This document shows positions 35,319 to 47,109 of a DNA stretch of 64,000 nt, in pieces. Source of the DNA: Acheta domesticus (lineage: Eukaryota; Arthropoda; Insecta; Orthoptera; Gryllidae). The notes under the pieces are model-generated. The model saw only the letters and a program-made list of their open reading frames with translations. It was not told the origin of the DNA and searched no databases. Every line of letters starts with the position of its first letter. Positions within the stretch are counted from its first letter, which is position 1. Made by a program: the position numbers and the translations under genes. The DNA lies in assembly GCA_031308135.1 (NCBI GenBank), contig JAHLJT010009419.1:32330869-32394868 (forward strand), given 5' to 3'.

Positions 35319-35386
35319 TCTCAGGCTTATGAAGATAAACCTGAAATATAATTCCTAAGCTTCGCTACTGGAAGGGAATATGGCAA

Positions 35387-38300
35387 CTTCATCATCCCAA
35401 CTTTTTAAAATTATTGTTGTTGGAGAATTAAATTCATCAATCTATGGGTAGTGTGCTATTGTTCATCTAGGGTTATTAAGAACGTATCTGCACAGTATCA
35501 CGCCACGACGCAAGAAAATCATCTCCGCCTCAATCTCCATGTTCATCCCCACTCTAGCAGTCTCTTAACTGCGTAACTTCACCCATTCACACGAAGTATC
35601 TATTACGTCAAGCTTATTGCGAGTGTTTGCGATGTGTGTTCAGAGTTGCAATTGTAAATATCTTTTAGAAAATGACGGTGGGACAGGTGGTGTAAAATCT
35701 ACATATAGAATTTCAGATGCTATAGTAGTCTACTCGAATGTCTAGCGTGCATTTGTTAGCGCCTCGTTAGTAACTTTATACCAACTGGTAATAATCTCAA
35801 TATAAAACTAGTCACGTGCTTTGACTATTGTCCACATCTTGCCTTGTGATTAAGAGGATGCCCACATACCTTCACTTTATCGTGATATGTTCTTCGTGCA
35901 CCTTTTACGGGAATTTATGGTAGATATGAAAGTATTGTATGGAAAGGTAAACATGAGATTTAGTTCTCGTAGTTTGAAAGGGAAGAAATTTCTACACTCT
36001 CACAAATATTTTATTTGCCTATACGAGTATTATTTCCATCACGTAGTTTCTTCAATAGATTGAATTCTAAAGTTTTCAAAATCTCTCTCAGAACTTTAAC
36101 TTGCATATGCCCTGCTACTTACATAATTTCATTTATATTAATGGCATACTGAAATTAGTAGTTCTTTCCGAGAGGTTTTAATTTTTTCTTATAGGTACAG
36201 AAGGGTAAGAATTGTGAACTACTACGCAAATCGCCATCGCATTTACTCTTACGAATCTTACCTATCGTAGATATTGTAATGCATTTAAAATATTTTTGAA
36301 TAAACAGATATAAAACATCATTGTGAATTTGAAAATATAATACAAATTAACTGACGCACCTTTTATAGAGCAATTAAACTGTCATCCACGATTCCGTGTA
36401 TTCCTAAGCTATTATGCTTATTGCAAGTTTCTTGAAGGTCTAAGGTTTCGTTAAAAGACCCCGTTTACAGGAAAGGAGACCTCAAGCAGATGAAAAGCAA
36501 AGGCTAACCAACGCATTGCCATTACGTATCAAGTTAATGACTGTGTTTGCTAGCCTCTAGGATAAGTAAGAGGACTAATAATTTAAGGTAAACCCTAAGT
36601 AAAGGTGAAGGTAAGCGCAGAGTAGAAGTTAAATTCAATGACGTCATTCAAAGTTTCAATTTTATGCATCGAGGTCATTAGGTCGGAACTCATCTTCTAA
36701 CTCAGGGATGACCACAAAATGCTACAAAATATTTTAGAGGTGGAAAAGCCATTTTGAATATTGTAAACCTCGACAACCTAAAAATAAAGTAAACAAAATG
36801 CTTATTTTTACAAAAACTACTTTATTTGGATGACACCGCAAAATATACTACCTGAGAACCACTGTAACACAACATACTAGAACCAAGCCTATTGAGTTAC
36901 ATTAAAAATAATGAAATACAAAGAAATAACTGGTGAAAATATAATGTACAATGAAATAAAATAACTTAATTTAAACATTTCTTCCGTTTTGCTGAAAGTA
37001 ATGTAAACTATGTGCTTGTGAAACCATGTACTTTTTAAGATACGGTGCATGGATGCACGGGTGGAGAAAATTGGTTATCCTTCTCTGAGATCTTTCTCTA
37101 ACATGTAGTGCCTCCTAACGTCTCGACATACCTTCATAAAACATTCTTGATTGCTTGTCAGCGGACTACGTGATTGCCTAACATCCGCCCAGTGACAGTC
37201 GGCAGAAGATTTTGCGTAATATTTCAAGGACTCGTGTTCGCCCACTACGCTCGTGAATGCTTCAACGATACAGGTCCAAGGCACAGTTTGTGTGAATGAA
37301 CGGTGAGCAATCGTTACGCAAAGAAACCGATGTGTCAGAACACAACGCAGAGCCAATAAACTCCCGATGAGACCTTCATAAAGTTTGTGATGACAAGGTA
37401 GCACGACTCTCCGATTTCGTAATCACACATAACACCTTTCTCGTGTAAATTCAGACGAAACTACCGCTTCACATTACTCTGCTCTGACTCATTATTCTGC
37501 ATTCTTATTTGTAATATTAGAGAACTGTACACTAACATTTAGAAGATTGTAATTAAGGGAAAATGTAATTAATCCAATTAATTATGTAATTATGAAAAAT
37601 ATACCTTTAAGGAACTAAATTAATTATTCTTGCATTCTATTTCTGTCATGAATTTACTTTTCTAATTTATTGCAGAAAAATAATAACGACATATGACATC
37701 GAAAATATTTATTTCAGTAGTGGAAATCATTAACATGTTATCATTCAATCTTTTATTTCATGGCTGAACTAAATTACCAAAATTAGGAAGTAGTAAAAGC
37801 GATTTATTTAGAGAAATTACAGTACTTACAGAATTTGCACTCACACTATGAATTTCTAGTTCTTTTTAGTTTTACAAATGACAATCTCCCGTATGATGAG
37901 CAGAGAGAATTCACAGATCAAGTACTGTCAATCACCATGAAAGAGGACGCTGCAGTTCATTTTCTGAAACGTTTCCATCCTAGGATCCAACGTAATGGGA
38001 AAAGAATTCAGGACACCCGCGAGTCCAGTTTGTTTCCGACATTCCTGCACGATCCACTCGCCGAGATGGCCAACACTACTGCTGGATCACGGCAAAACTC
38101 GCCCTTGGTCATAGCCACTCGTAAAACTCCTTTCACGAAAACTAATCGAAATACTGCTAGGGGAAAACTGTTAAACTGTTTTACAATTACAAAATGTGTT
38201 TTCATCATTAAAAGAGTAAAGAAGAAAGTAAAGGATTATAATTGATGAATAAGGATTGAATTGAGAGTTTTAACGCCAATAATAATGAAAAATAGGCCAT

Positions 38301-39275
38301 TCGGTAGAGATTCTCTGTACGGGAGGTAGAATCTGGTTGGCAATGAGGCAAGGCTAGGGCTTCCATAAGCCCTAGCTCTGTGGCACGATGTCCTTCAAGA
38401 TCCAATCAACTACTCACAGACGTCTTAGTATTGCAAAGCTATGATGGTGGAACTGCGATCTTAAATGTTTCATATTCGTTCTGTAATATAAGAAGGGAAA
38501 TATTTTTGTTTCTTTTCTTTTAAACTGAAATCTTCATTCAAGCTCATCATTTTCGGGTATAAGTTATTTTAGTTTTGAATTCCCTTGACACATCTTCGAC
38601 CATCTTTAATTAAAAATCCTTTCGGGGTTGGTTGGCATTGTCTGTGATCCAACTCCACAAAATAAAACTATTTTTCCTAATATTTTGTAATCATTTAAGG
38701 TTAATTTTTAATTTTTTTAATTGGTTATTTTATTTTCAAATACATATTTGATTTAGTAGTAGTCACGTGAGAATTCCAGAAATTTAGTAATGGTCAGATA
38801 CTTCTGCTTAACTAAGAAATGGACACTCGATATTCTACCCTCTCAACTTGTTTGAGAGACTATTCTAAGCCCAAACTAATGATTTTTCTAACATTATTCC
38901 TACCTTAAGTAATTTTCAAAAATTAAGGACAGTTTAAAAAAAATAACACTTGTGTAATTTCTTCGAGTGATCTTTCCTCTATCTATGGAAAAAAAGTAAA
39001 AACAAAATGCATATGACCTTTTTTAAAGATCTGATATTTTTTCTTTTAAGAATAACACTATCATAAATATTGTACTTTTGCGATGTTAACATTTTTTTTG
39101 CAAGTTTCAGAAATACTAAGAGTTCGCCGAAATTGAGACCATTATTAATCGTTTTATCGTTTTTTGACACATACGAGGAGAAGATTTAAAGAAAAATATT
39201 GAAGACATTTTTGAAAAAAATAATTGTCTAAATTTCTTGCAAAAACTACTCATATTTTCGAAAAAGTGTACATAG
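35387..39275. other. Unassigned AT-rich DNA
   Basis: The largest frames are 109 residues (37075-37404, minus) and 136 residues (37835-38245, plus). Neither shows a recognisable domain, signal peptide or low-complexity origin. The plus frame starts in AT-rich DNA with no evident promoter. I leave both as uncertain, possibly chance, possibly exon fragments of unknown genes. Confidence 0.35.
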
Positions 39276-40370
39276 ACAAAGACTTCTTCTTCTTCTTCTC
39301 CCTCAGGCATTAGACCGTTTGGTCTGTTGTGACTCTTGTGAATCACTCCAGCTCCTTTAGGGTCTACCTATACTTCATTTCCCTCAAGGTGTTGTAGAAA
39401 AGGAGTCGCTTAGGTAAACGATTATTTTCCATCTTTAGTACATGGTCTTTCCATTTCTCTCTATATTCTTCCATTTTGTCGTTTAGATTGTAAATTTCAG
39501 GGTTCCCCCGTATGGTGTCGACTTTTAATCTATCTCTTCTGGTCCCTTCTAAGATCGACCTTAAAAATCTCACTTCAGCAGCCTATACTCTTCTATTGGA
39601 TTTGGAAATTACAACCCAGTTTTTTCCTCCATATAGGTCACAATGGCTCTGCCATAACTTTGTAAAATTTTAGGATTGTATCTTTTCGTACTTTACCTCT
39701 AAGGGTTCTTTTAATGTTGCCACACGTAAGGTTGAATCTCTCGTTCTTTCTTTCAATATCAACTTCTCCGAGGTATGATAATTCACATTCTATAAATTCT
39801 TACTTGCTCTATTATCTTATCTCAAACGAGCTAAACATCAATAAAACAAGACTTGGTTTTGCTGAAGATATATGCAAATTGTTGAGATTTGGTTTTTTGT
39901 ACAATTCGTACACGACTCGCCACAGATTGTATGATCAACAACCAAAACCTGGTCGTCTGCAAGCAAAAGGGTTTTAATAAAATTTATTCCTTTGAAGTTG
40001 TCTTCAATATTCAAATATGCAAGCCGTTGCTTCCATTCTCTTATAAACGTTGTCAAGGTACAGTATATTACAAAGTATTGGTGAAATACAAAACCTTTTC
40101 TAACCCTTTGTTAATAGTATCTTCCAAAAGGTATGCTGATTTTAGTTTTACATTTATCCGTGTATCTGCATACTTATTGCGGATAACTCTAATTAATGTA
40201 ATGGTATTCTTCTTTTCTCCAGTACATTCCACAATTTATTTCTACTAAGACTATCAAATGCTTTTCTGTAATCAATAAAAGCAATGTAGGTCTTCAAATT
40301 ATGTTCTATTATCTTTTCTATAAATTGCTTAAGGGGAAACAATATTGTCTGAGCAAGATCTTCTTCTTCC
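39276..40370 (-). pseudogene. LINE (RTE-like) reverse transcriptase, 5'-truncated and decayed
   Basis: Minus strand. RT motif A appears as FIDYRKAFDSL (about 40246-40282). The catalytic block is LLLADDQVLV (about 39938-39970). A CGNIKRTLRGKVRKDTILKF block (about 39670-39730) is followed by FYKVMAEPL. The C-terminal domain runs from VRFLRSILEGTRRDRLK through YREKWKDHVLKMENNRLPK to LLFYNTL (39364-39573). Downstream, CAACAGACCAAACGGTCTAA and a (GAA)n tail (39278-39300) mark the 3' end, as in RTE-type elements. Stops and frameshifts are frequent, the endonuclease domain is absent, and the 5' break abuts the AT-rich repeat at 40376. Clade assignment is tentative. Confidence 0.8.
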
Positions 40371-40375
40371 TAAAA

Positions 40376-41830
40376 CCGGTTTTTTACTTTCCCGTATACG
40401 TACGTATACACAAAGTGATATACGTAGTATAGGGAAAGTTATGTAATGCAGCGCGAAAAAAATGGCCAATTTTCGGCGGAAAAAAATTAATTGCCGGGCC
40501 GTGAAAACGAAAAAGTGGATAAAACCAGTTGCTAAATTAAGAAAAAACATCCTCTAACACGTGGTGTAGTCAGAAACCTTGTTTTCCAGGTCCTTGATAC
40601 CGAAAAACCAATTGAAAGGAAAACTTCCGTCTGTGAGCACTGCTAGCGCCTAAACAATACGTACGATTTCTTCCAAAATGGATATTCCCTGGTCAGTCTG
40701 GTTCTAGTCAAAGCTTTGAGATTTTGAAAAAGATTCTGTAAAATTTGGGGGTACTTTAAATGAAGCCTACCCCGACATTTTGAAAATTTTCTCAAAATCG
40801 GCTCCAATTTTTTTCTTTAAATTTCATGTAAGAATAGAGTAAAATACACTTATTAACATGGCATAGGTCCGATTTTCGCGGATAACTCTGAATTTTCGAA
40901 AATTGCAAAAGTTTAATTTTTTTTCGGCGTCATTCTGGGACTACAAAATTGAAGATAGAGATTTTTTCTTCAAATAAAATTTGTTTCTGCATATTGAGTT
41001 CTATCATAAAGGATCATGTAAATGTTTCTCAAAATTTTAGTAGTTTTCGTGCAATATTGCGTGCAATATGTGCAATTTTAAAAAATTACAAAAACAAGAT
41101 TTTCTCAAAAATTGCCTCAAAATTTTTTCTTTAAACTTTTAGTAGGGATAGTGGTAAGTGTACTCTATCAGATGACATAAAAGACATATTGCTCTATAGG
41201 TTGGCTTTTTTCAAAAATTACAAAATTGTAAATTTTTTCACTGTTTCTCACGTCGATAATGTTTACATTAGCGGCGATTTTTTTACATTATTATATTTAC
41301 GAGTACATGTGCTTTAAATAATGTTAAGTGACGTTTCTCGAAAACACAACCTGCTTTCTGTGAAAAGTAACTCAAAATTTCGCATTTTCAGAAATGCTCG
41401 AACGCCATTTTCTCATATATGGCTGCAAATTTTTTCTTGTAACTTCTGTAACGGATAGTGCTAATTACACTCTTTAGTATGGCGTAAGTTATTTTTGAGT
41501 ATTTTTTTTGTTTTTTCAAAAATGCCATAAATGTAATTTGTTTGAAAGATCTCTCACATCTTTAATATACACATTGCCAGCAATTTGTAAACATTATTAT
41601 ATTTGCGAGTGTACGTGCTTCAAATAACTTCAAATAAAGTATATTGAAAACTCAAAAATGTCTGTGAAAATGAGCTTCAAATTTCGCATTTTTAGTAGCG
41701 CTAAACCGCAATTTTCTCTTAAAGGGCACATAATTTTTAAAAGAAAATTGCCATTTAGGACTAGGTTTTTGTGTTCTTTAATATTCTAAAATGAATATTT
41801 CCGTTCTACCAATAGGACACCGAAAAATTA
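40376..41830 (+). repeat. AT-rich dispersed family, longest copy with 5' hairpin
   Basis: The head TTTTACTTTCCCGTATACGT pairs imperfectly with ...TACGTAGTATAGGGAAAGT (40379-40440), then ATGTAATGC. The body repeats phrases such as CTCCAATTTTTTTCTTTAAA, TCTGAATTTTCGAAAATTGC and GAAGATAGAGATTTTT at a spacing of about 250-350 bp, so the body is itself a degenerate tandem array. No coding capacity. Confidence 0.7.
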
Positions 41831-42410
41831 AGAAAATGACAAAAAAATGTACTTTTGGTGGTGATAGATGGCAGCTGGCAAGAAGAGTATGTGGCAATTC
41901 CAAATAGCTAGCGAAGACCCAATGAAATAGAAAACTAATACGGGAAAGTCTGTGCCATTCTGAGCTTATGCCATTTTGATTCCAATGTCCGTACTTGAAG
42001 GACCTCTCTCTAATATAGACATTGAGGCGTGCTTGGAAAGGTTTCTTATACTTGGATATTCTAGTAGATTAATTATCCATTCTGTTTCCTTTACAGTTTT
42101 ATTTCTGTTTTGTTTTTGCCCATCTAGTTGACAAACAACTTTCCCTCTTACCAAGAAATTATTAGAACCTATATCCATTCTTCTCATCACTTTAACATCT
42201 TAGAATAATTTTCCCATCTTCCAATTTGCTATTAGATAATCTATTATTAAACTGCTTCCTTGAGATGTCGAGGAAACTTGTGGATCTCTTTATGTTGGAA
42301 GAATGTATTTTCCACTCGAAATGAACACTAGACAAAACAAAACAAGAAGCTTTATTATTTCAAAAAGTAATAGGTTGATAAATTAAACTAAAATTGCTCA
42401 TTTTGGAAAA
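41831..42410. other. Unassigned DNA
   Basis: AATAGAAAACTAATACGGGA (41928) resembles AATAGAAAACTAGTACGAAA at 27072, hinting at another low-copy repeat. Nothing else supported. Confidence 0.35.
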
Positions 42411-42415
42411 TGTAT

Positions 42416-42700
42416 TTAGGCCCTAGGGTTGATGTCGTAGACTTCCGCTGCCAGAAACATGATCTGGGCTGTCTGAGTGACACGCGTCGAAGGCTGGGGT
42501 GCCGACTTGCAGCAACGTATCTTGGGCCATCTCAGGAATGTAGTGCCCCTATATGTTGGTGAAACGTCGACACCCCAGCCTACGGCGCGGTGCAACCGAA
42601 CGGCCCGATGTTTGTTCACAAATCGGATGAACGGACCGACGCAGATACCCCTGAAGGAAACACTTGTCTCGGGATCCAAAAACCACGACATGTGGATTCT
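42416..42700. repeat. GC-rich inverted-repeat element
   Basis: AGGCTGGGGTGCCGAC at 42491-42506 pairs with GTCGACACCCCAGCCT at 42566-42581 (15 of 16). Pairing extends weakly outward through CACGCGTCG / GGCGCGGTG. It is GC-rich in an AT-rich setting, with short frames on both strands and no known domain. It may be a MITE or a GC-rich retroelement fragment; ends are unresolved. Confidence 0.5.
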
Positions 42701-43562
42701 AATTACACTACGTCTTAGCGAAAGTATTCGGTAATTTACTTCATACTAGGGCAAGTAACAATCAATTTTGACAGTGCCTGGAAGCATCAAGTGACTTATT
42801 CTATCGAAAAGGGCACTGTTTGCTGCAATTTGCATAAATGTCTCTGTATGTGAAAATATTATTCCATGAAAATATCAATCTATAAATTGTTCCATGAAAT
42901 GGTTTTTTTTTCTGTGGATGAGGTGAGGGAAACTGCCTTTTTGGATGGGTCTCGTAAATACTCTTGGGATCTTTCAATATGCGAGGCGACAGTCATATTT
43001 ATTCATGTGCCCAGTGGTTGTTTCAGTGCCCATTTGTTACTTTCCCGTATATTTTGTAAGGCCATGGCTTCACCGCAGTGTACATTTTGCCTTACGTGTA
43101 CTGCAAAGTAACCGTTTCCAATCAAAAAAGTGTGATGCTAATTATCAGATTCCATACGTGAGTGCTGAAAAACAATACAAGAACTGCATATTCATTAACT
43201 TTTAACAATAGATGAAACAGATAAGTAAACGAATGCAAAAGAAAAGGGAGGTTGACGATGGAAAAAGAGAAGAAGTAGTCAAGTCGATTAGAAGAGCCTT
43301 ATAGGCACAGATAAAGACACTATCTGTGAATTTCACAAACACTCGTCAAATCTGTCTTGACGATCGTCAAACGTTACGCATCGTTACGTTTCACCAACAC
43401 TTTTCTGTTCTGTTTGAATTAACCCTCCGTTAACATTGATGATTCGTCAAGGAACGTGTGTTAATTTTTTTCTTCTCGTACAGAGATTTGCTACTGTGAA
43501 AGGTTACAACGCGGTTCTGCATTGGCTATTGAATCTGTTGACTACTGATGACGTATGAACCA
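42701..43562. other. Unassigned AT-rich DNA
   Basis: No gene or repeat recognised. Short frames at 42866-43205 lack motifs. Confidence 0.4.
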
Positions 43563-43565
43563 TTA

Positions 43566-44172
43566 GGGTCCATTCACAATGCAAACATAAACACAAGCAT
43601 TACCCAGAGACATAAACTTTAACTTAAGTGAAAGACTGAAGTATTCACAATGTTCAACATAAACATAACCCAAATAAGAGTTTCTGTTGTCTGTGAGACA
43701 TTCTAGTTTACTATTAATTGGATGTGAGAATCGATTTCGATACATCCGCAAACTCCATTGTCTAGGATTCGGATAATATTTTAATTTCAATAAATATGAA
43801 AACTAAATGATACTACTATGAATACAACTAAATTGTACTATGAATACTCCAAAACTAAATTACAAAACGATCGTAAGCTACAAAACCAAACAAGAAAACC
43901 GTCGAAAAAAACAGGCAATCTGTAAATTCCGTCTTTAGCTCGATCTATCGACTTCAATCCTATTTCGATACTTGATTTTGAGTAACCGCAATGTGATTGG
44001 TTCATTTCTTATTTCTTACTTAAGCATAAGCATTGAATCTTGCAAGTTTTAATGTTAACGTCGTAAGTGTTATGCTTATGCGAATGCTTTGTGAATGAGT
44101 CAGCATTCAGTCGTATTTCTAACTTCTATGTTAACGCCATGCTTATGTTTATGTTTGCATTGTGAATGAGCT
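43566..44172. mobile_element. PIF/Harbinger-type MITE with nested terminal motifs
   Basis: The ends share CATTCACAATGCAAACATAA (43571-43590, and inverted at about 44148-44167). TTA lies outside at 43563-43565 and 44173-44175. A second, weaker pair of the same ATTCACAATG..AACATAA.CATAA words sits inside (about 43651-43672 and inverted at about 44068-44100), giving nested subterminal repeats. No transposase. 607 bp. Confidence 0.75.
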
Positions 44173-44175
44173 TTA

Positions 44176-45214
44176 TATTCCAAGCATGTTGACACATGAT
44201 AAAATTCACGTATTTGCACATTTACGAAGAAATACATTTTTCGATTTCTGAAACGTTCTAATACAATTTTTCTGAAGACAAAATTGGCACATGTGTGCAG
44301 TCTATCATCTCTGTAACTCCAGGAAAGTTCACTATTCCAAAAAAAATTGCCTTATTGGTTAGGCTTCGGCACCCCGTAAAAATACTGTTTCTACTGTGGG
44401 CGTAGAAAAGGATTTGCGAAAGAAACAATCTTTTCATTTACGCAATCACTCCCTGTGATGACAAAATTCCATTGCAATGGCCGGAATAAATGTCCTGGAA
44501 CATAAAATTTTCAAATTGTCAACTACTAGGCATGGACGTTAGAGGCTTATTTCTATTTGAGGGATATTCCAGACGCGGTTTTATTTCTTCTAAATTCTTC
44601 CGGAACACAACCTTCGACATTCTCTCGTTACGAATTGAGGATCTTCCAATTAATAAAAAGTATATATTTTTAAATAATTGCTTGTTCTATATCCATGGTT
44701 TGTAAATATGCTAAGGTTAAGCATCCAAATTATCTCTTATGATATCACACACGCCCCACTTGAACAAAAAACAATTAAATGACTAGGTTCATGAAATACA
44801 ATGCACGCGTTTCATTCACTCTAACTTCACAACAACATTTTAACGAGTCGTCAAAGACGTTGATGGCGGGATACCGGTCCGTCAAAATTTGACAAATATT
44901 TTGACGATCGTCAGGCAAAACGACCTTAGTAAACCGTAAATAGGGCGTCTGATGCGCCATCAATTGTTTGACTTCAGTCAAAGCTTCAGATCAGTGTTGG
45001 TATACCCGCCGCATGACTTCCTATCTCAGCGGCTTACAAATTGCTTATAAAAATGTAATGAATTGATTTCGCAGGAAGATTACTGTGTTACATGTACACC
45101 ATGCAGACAAAAAATAAGTTCATTGACTTTTGATTATAATGGAAAAAACTCGTTATTAGTCGGATTGAATGATGTTTCCAAGCACCTAAACTGCTGTAAA
45201 CGTTGCTCCTGTTG
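44176..45214. other. Unassigned AT-rich DNA
   Basis: No feature supported. Confidence 0.4.
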
Positions 45215-45412
45215 GTGTAGGGAATATTTTATCCCGCGGTGGTGGTATTCTCCCTCCCCCCCCTGAAGGTGAGATCTTGCGCCTACCTACTCATCGGATT
45301 GAAAGAAATTCCCTCACAAGTATTCCCTCAACGGGGCACCGAAGCAGCCGGGACATGACAGTTCCCATATGTGTGGTCGTGTAGTGCATGGAAGTGTGTG
45401 TAAGTAACATTT
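45215..45412 (-). mobile_element. SINE family 1 fragment abutting the satellite
   Basis: The minus strand shows the ACTTACACACACTTCCATGCA, CACTACACGACCACACAT and ATGTCCCGGCTGCTTCGGTG blocks and part of the 3' module (GTAGGTAGGCGCAAGATCTC). The 17-bp satellite begins inside what would be the SINE (AC)n region. Confidence 0.65.
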
Positions 45413-46165
45413 CCAAAACCCAACATCCCCCAAAACCCAACGTTCCCCAAAAACCTAACGTTTTCCCAAAACCCAACGTTTCCAAAAGCCCAACGTTCCC
45501 AAAAACCCAACATTCTCAAAAACCCAACTTGACCAAAAACACAACGTGACCAAAAACACAACGTGACCAAAAACACAACGTGACCAAAAACCCAACATCC
45601 CCCAAAACCCAACGTTTCCCAAAACCTAACGTTTTCCCAAAACCCCAACGTTTCCAAAGCCCAACGTTCCCAAAAACCCAACATTCTCAAAAACCCAACT
45701 TGACCAAAACACAACGTGACCAAAAACACAACGTGACCAAAAACACACCGTGACCAAAACCCAACATTCCCAAAATCCCAACGTGACCAAAAACCCAACG
45801 TGACCAAAAAACCCAACGTGACCAAAAACCCAACGTGACCAAAAACCCAACATCCCCCAAAACCCAACGTTCCCCAAAAACCTAACGTTTTCCCAAAACC
45901 CCAACGTTTCCCAAAGCCCAACGTTCCCAAAAACCCAACATTCTCAAAAACCCAACTTGACCAAAAACACAACGTGACCAAAAACACAACGTGACCAAAA
46001 ACACAACGTGACCAAAAACCCAACATTCCCAAAATCCCAACGTGACCAAAACCCAACGTGACCAAAAAACCCAACGTGACCAAAAACCCAACGTGACCAA
46101 AAACCCAACATTCCCAAAAACCCAACGTGACCAAAAACCCAACATGACTAAAACCCAACGTCTCA
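45413..46165. repeat. 17-bp satellite block I (CCCAACGTGACCAAAAA)
   Basis: About 44 units of a 16-18 bp repeat with AACGTGACC, AACGTTCCC, AACATTCTC, AACTTGACC and AACATCCCC variants. Variants recur in the same order about three times (starting near 45420, 45600, 45858), so there is a higher-order unit of roughly 180-260 bp. The 294-residue minus-strand frame rich in Phe/Gly/Trp/Val is a repeat artefact. Confidence 0.95.
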
Positions 46166-46440
46166 AAGGACCCACACCCACCGTATCTGAACACCAGTCT
46201 CTGATCACCCACCGTCTCTCATCACCCACCGTCTCTCACCACCCACCGTCTCTCACCACCCACCGTCTCTCACCACCCACCGTCTCTCACCACCCACCGT
46301 CTCTCACCACCCACCGTCTCTCACCACCCACCGTCTCTCTTCACCCACCGTCTCTCACCACCCACCGTCTCTCACCACCCACCCCGTCTCTGATCACCCA
46401 TCATCTTTGATCACCCATTATCTTCGATCGTCCATCATCT
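46166..46440. repeat. 17-bp satellite block II (CCCACCGTCTCTCACCA)
   Basis: About 14 very regular 17-bp units, degenerating at the right into CATCTTTGATCACC-type units. Confidence 0.95.
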
Positions 46441-46645
46441 TGAAACAGTCTGACAACACCAACTGTCTTAATACACTCACCGCCTTTAAAACACTCACCG
46501 CCTTAAAACACTCACCGCCTTAAAACACTCACCGCCTTTAAAACACTCACCGCCTTAAACACTCACCGCCTTAAAAACACTCAACTCACAGCCTTAAAAC
46601 ACTCACCGCCTTAAAACACTCACCGCCTTAAACCTCACCGACTTA
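46441..46645. repeat. 17-bp satellite block III (TTAAAACACTCACCGCC)
   Basis: About 11 units in phase with the neighbouring blocks. Confidence 0.9.
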
Positions 46646-47109
46646 AATCACCACCATCTTAAAACACCGACAGATAATAAATACCCACAGTTTTAAAAAC
46701 ATTCCACTGACTTAAAACACCACCGACTTAAAACCCTCCGATTTAAAACCCCCGCCGATTTAAAACACCCATCAATTTAAAACACCCATCCAATTTAAAA
46801 CACCAGCAATTTAAAACACCCATCAATTTAAAACACCCATCAATTTAAAACACCAGCCGATTTAAAACACCCGCCGATTTAAAACACCCATCAATTTAAA
46901 ACACCCACCGATTTAAAACACTCACCGATTTAAAATAACCACAGATTTAAAAATACCCATCGATTTAAAAATCCATTCCAACGATTTAAAACCACCCACC
47001 GATTTAAAACCCCCACCGATTTAAAACACCCACCGATTTAAAACACCCACCGATTTAAAACACCCATCAACTAACAACACCTACCGACAAAACACTTGCG
47101 GACTTAAAA
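46646..47109. repeat. 17-bp satellite block IV (GATTTAAAACACCCACC)
   Basis: About 26 units with CATCAA, CACCGA and CCGCCGA variants, ending directly at the assembly gap. Confidence 0.95.

Larger units (their letters stand above)
34471..35386. repeat. Recent 458-bp tandem duplication
   Basis: Units 34471-34928 and 34929-35386 are almost identical; I saw one substitution in the aligned part (T/C at 34503 versus 34961). At the junction between copies the phrase GAAGGGAATAT present after copy 2 is missing, and a CATGTTTGTCATGTTTGTCA stutter appears, suggesting slippage or repair at the breakpoint. Each unit carries a minus-strand SINE. An assembly duplication cannot be excluded. Confidence 0.9.

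Noticed and set aside
37075..37404. 109-residue minus-strand frame as a possible host gene
   Set aside because: No recognisable domain and no supporting context.
37835..38245. 136-residue frame as a possible host gene
   Set aside because: No motif, biased composition or splice context that I could support; kept only as part of an unassigned region.
45328..46212. 294-residue Phe/Gly/Trp-rich frame resembling a membrane protein
   Set aside because: Translation of the 17-bp satellite, with period 17 codons as expected.
45413..47109. CRISPR-like regular repeats
   Set aside because: Units are directly adjacent without unique spacers, in eukaryotic satellite DNA.
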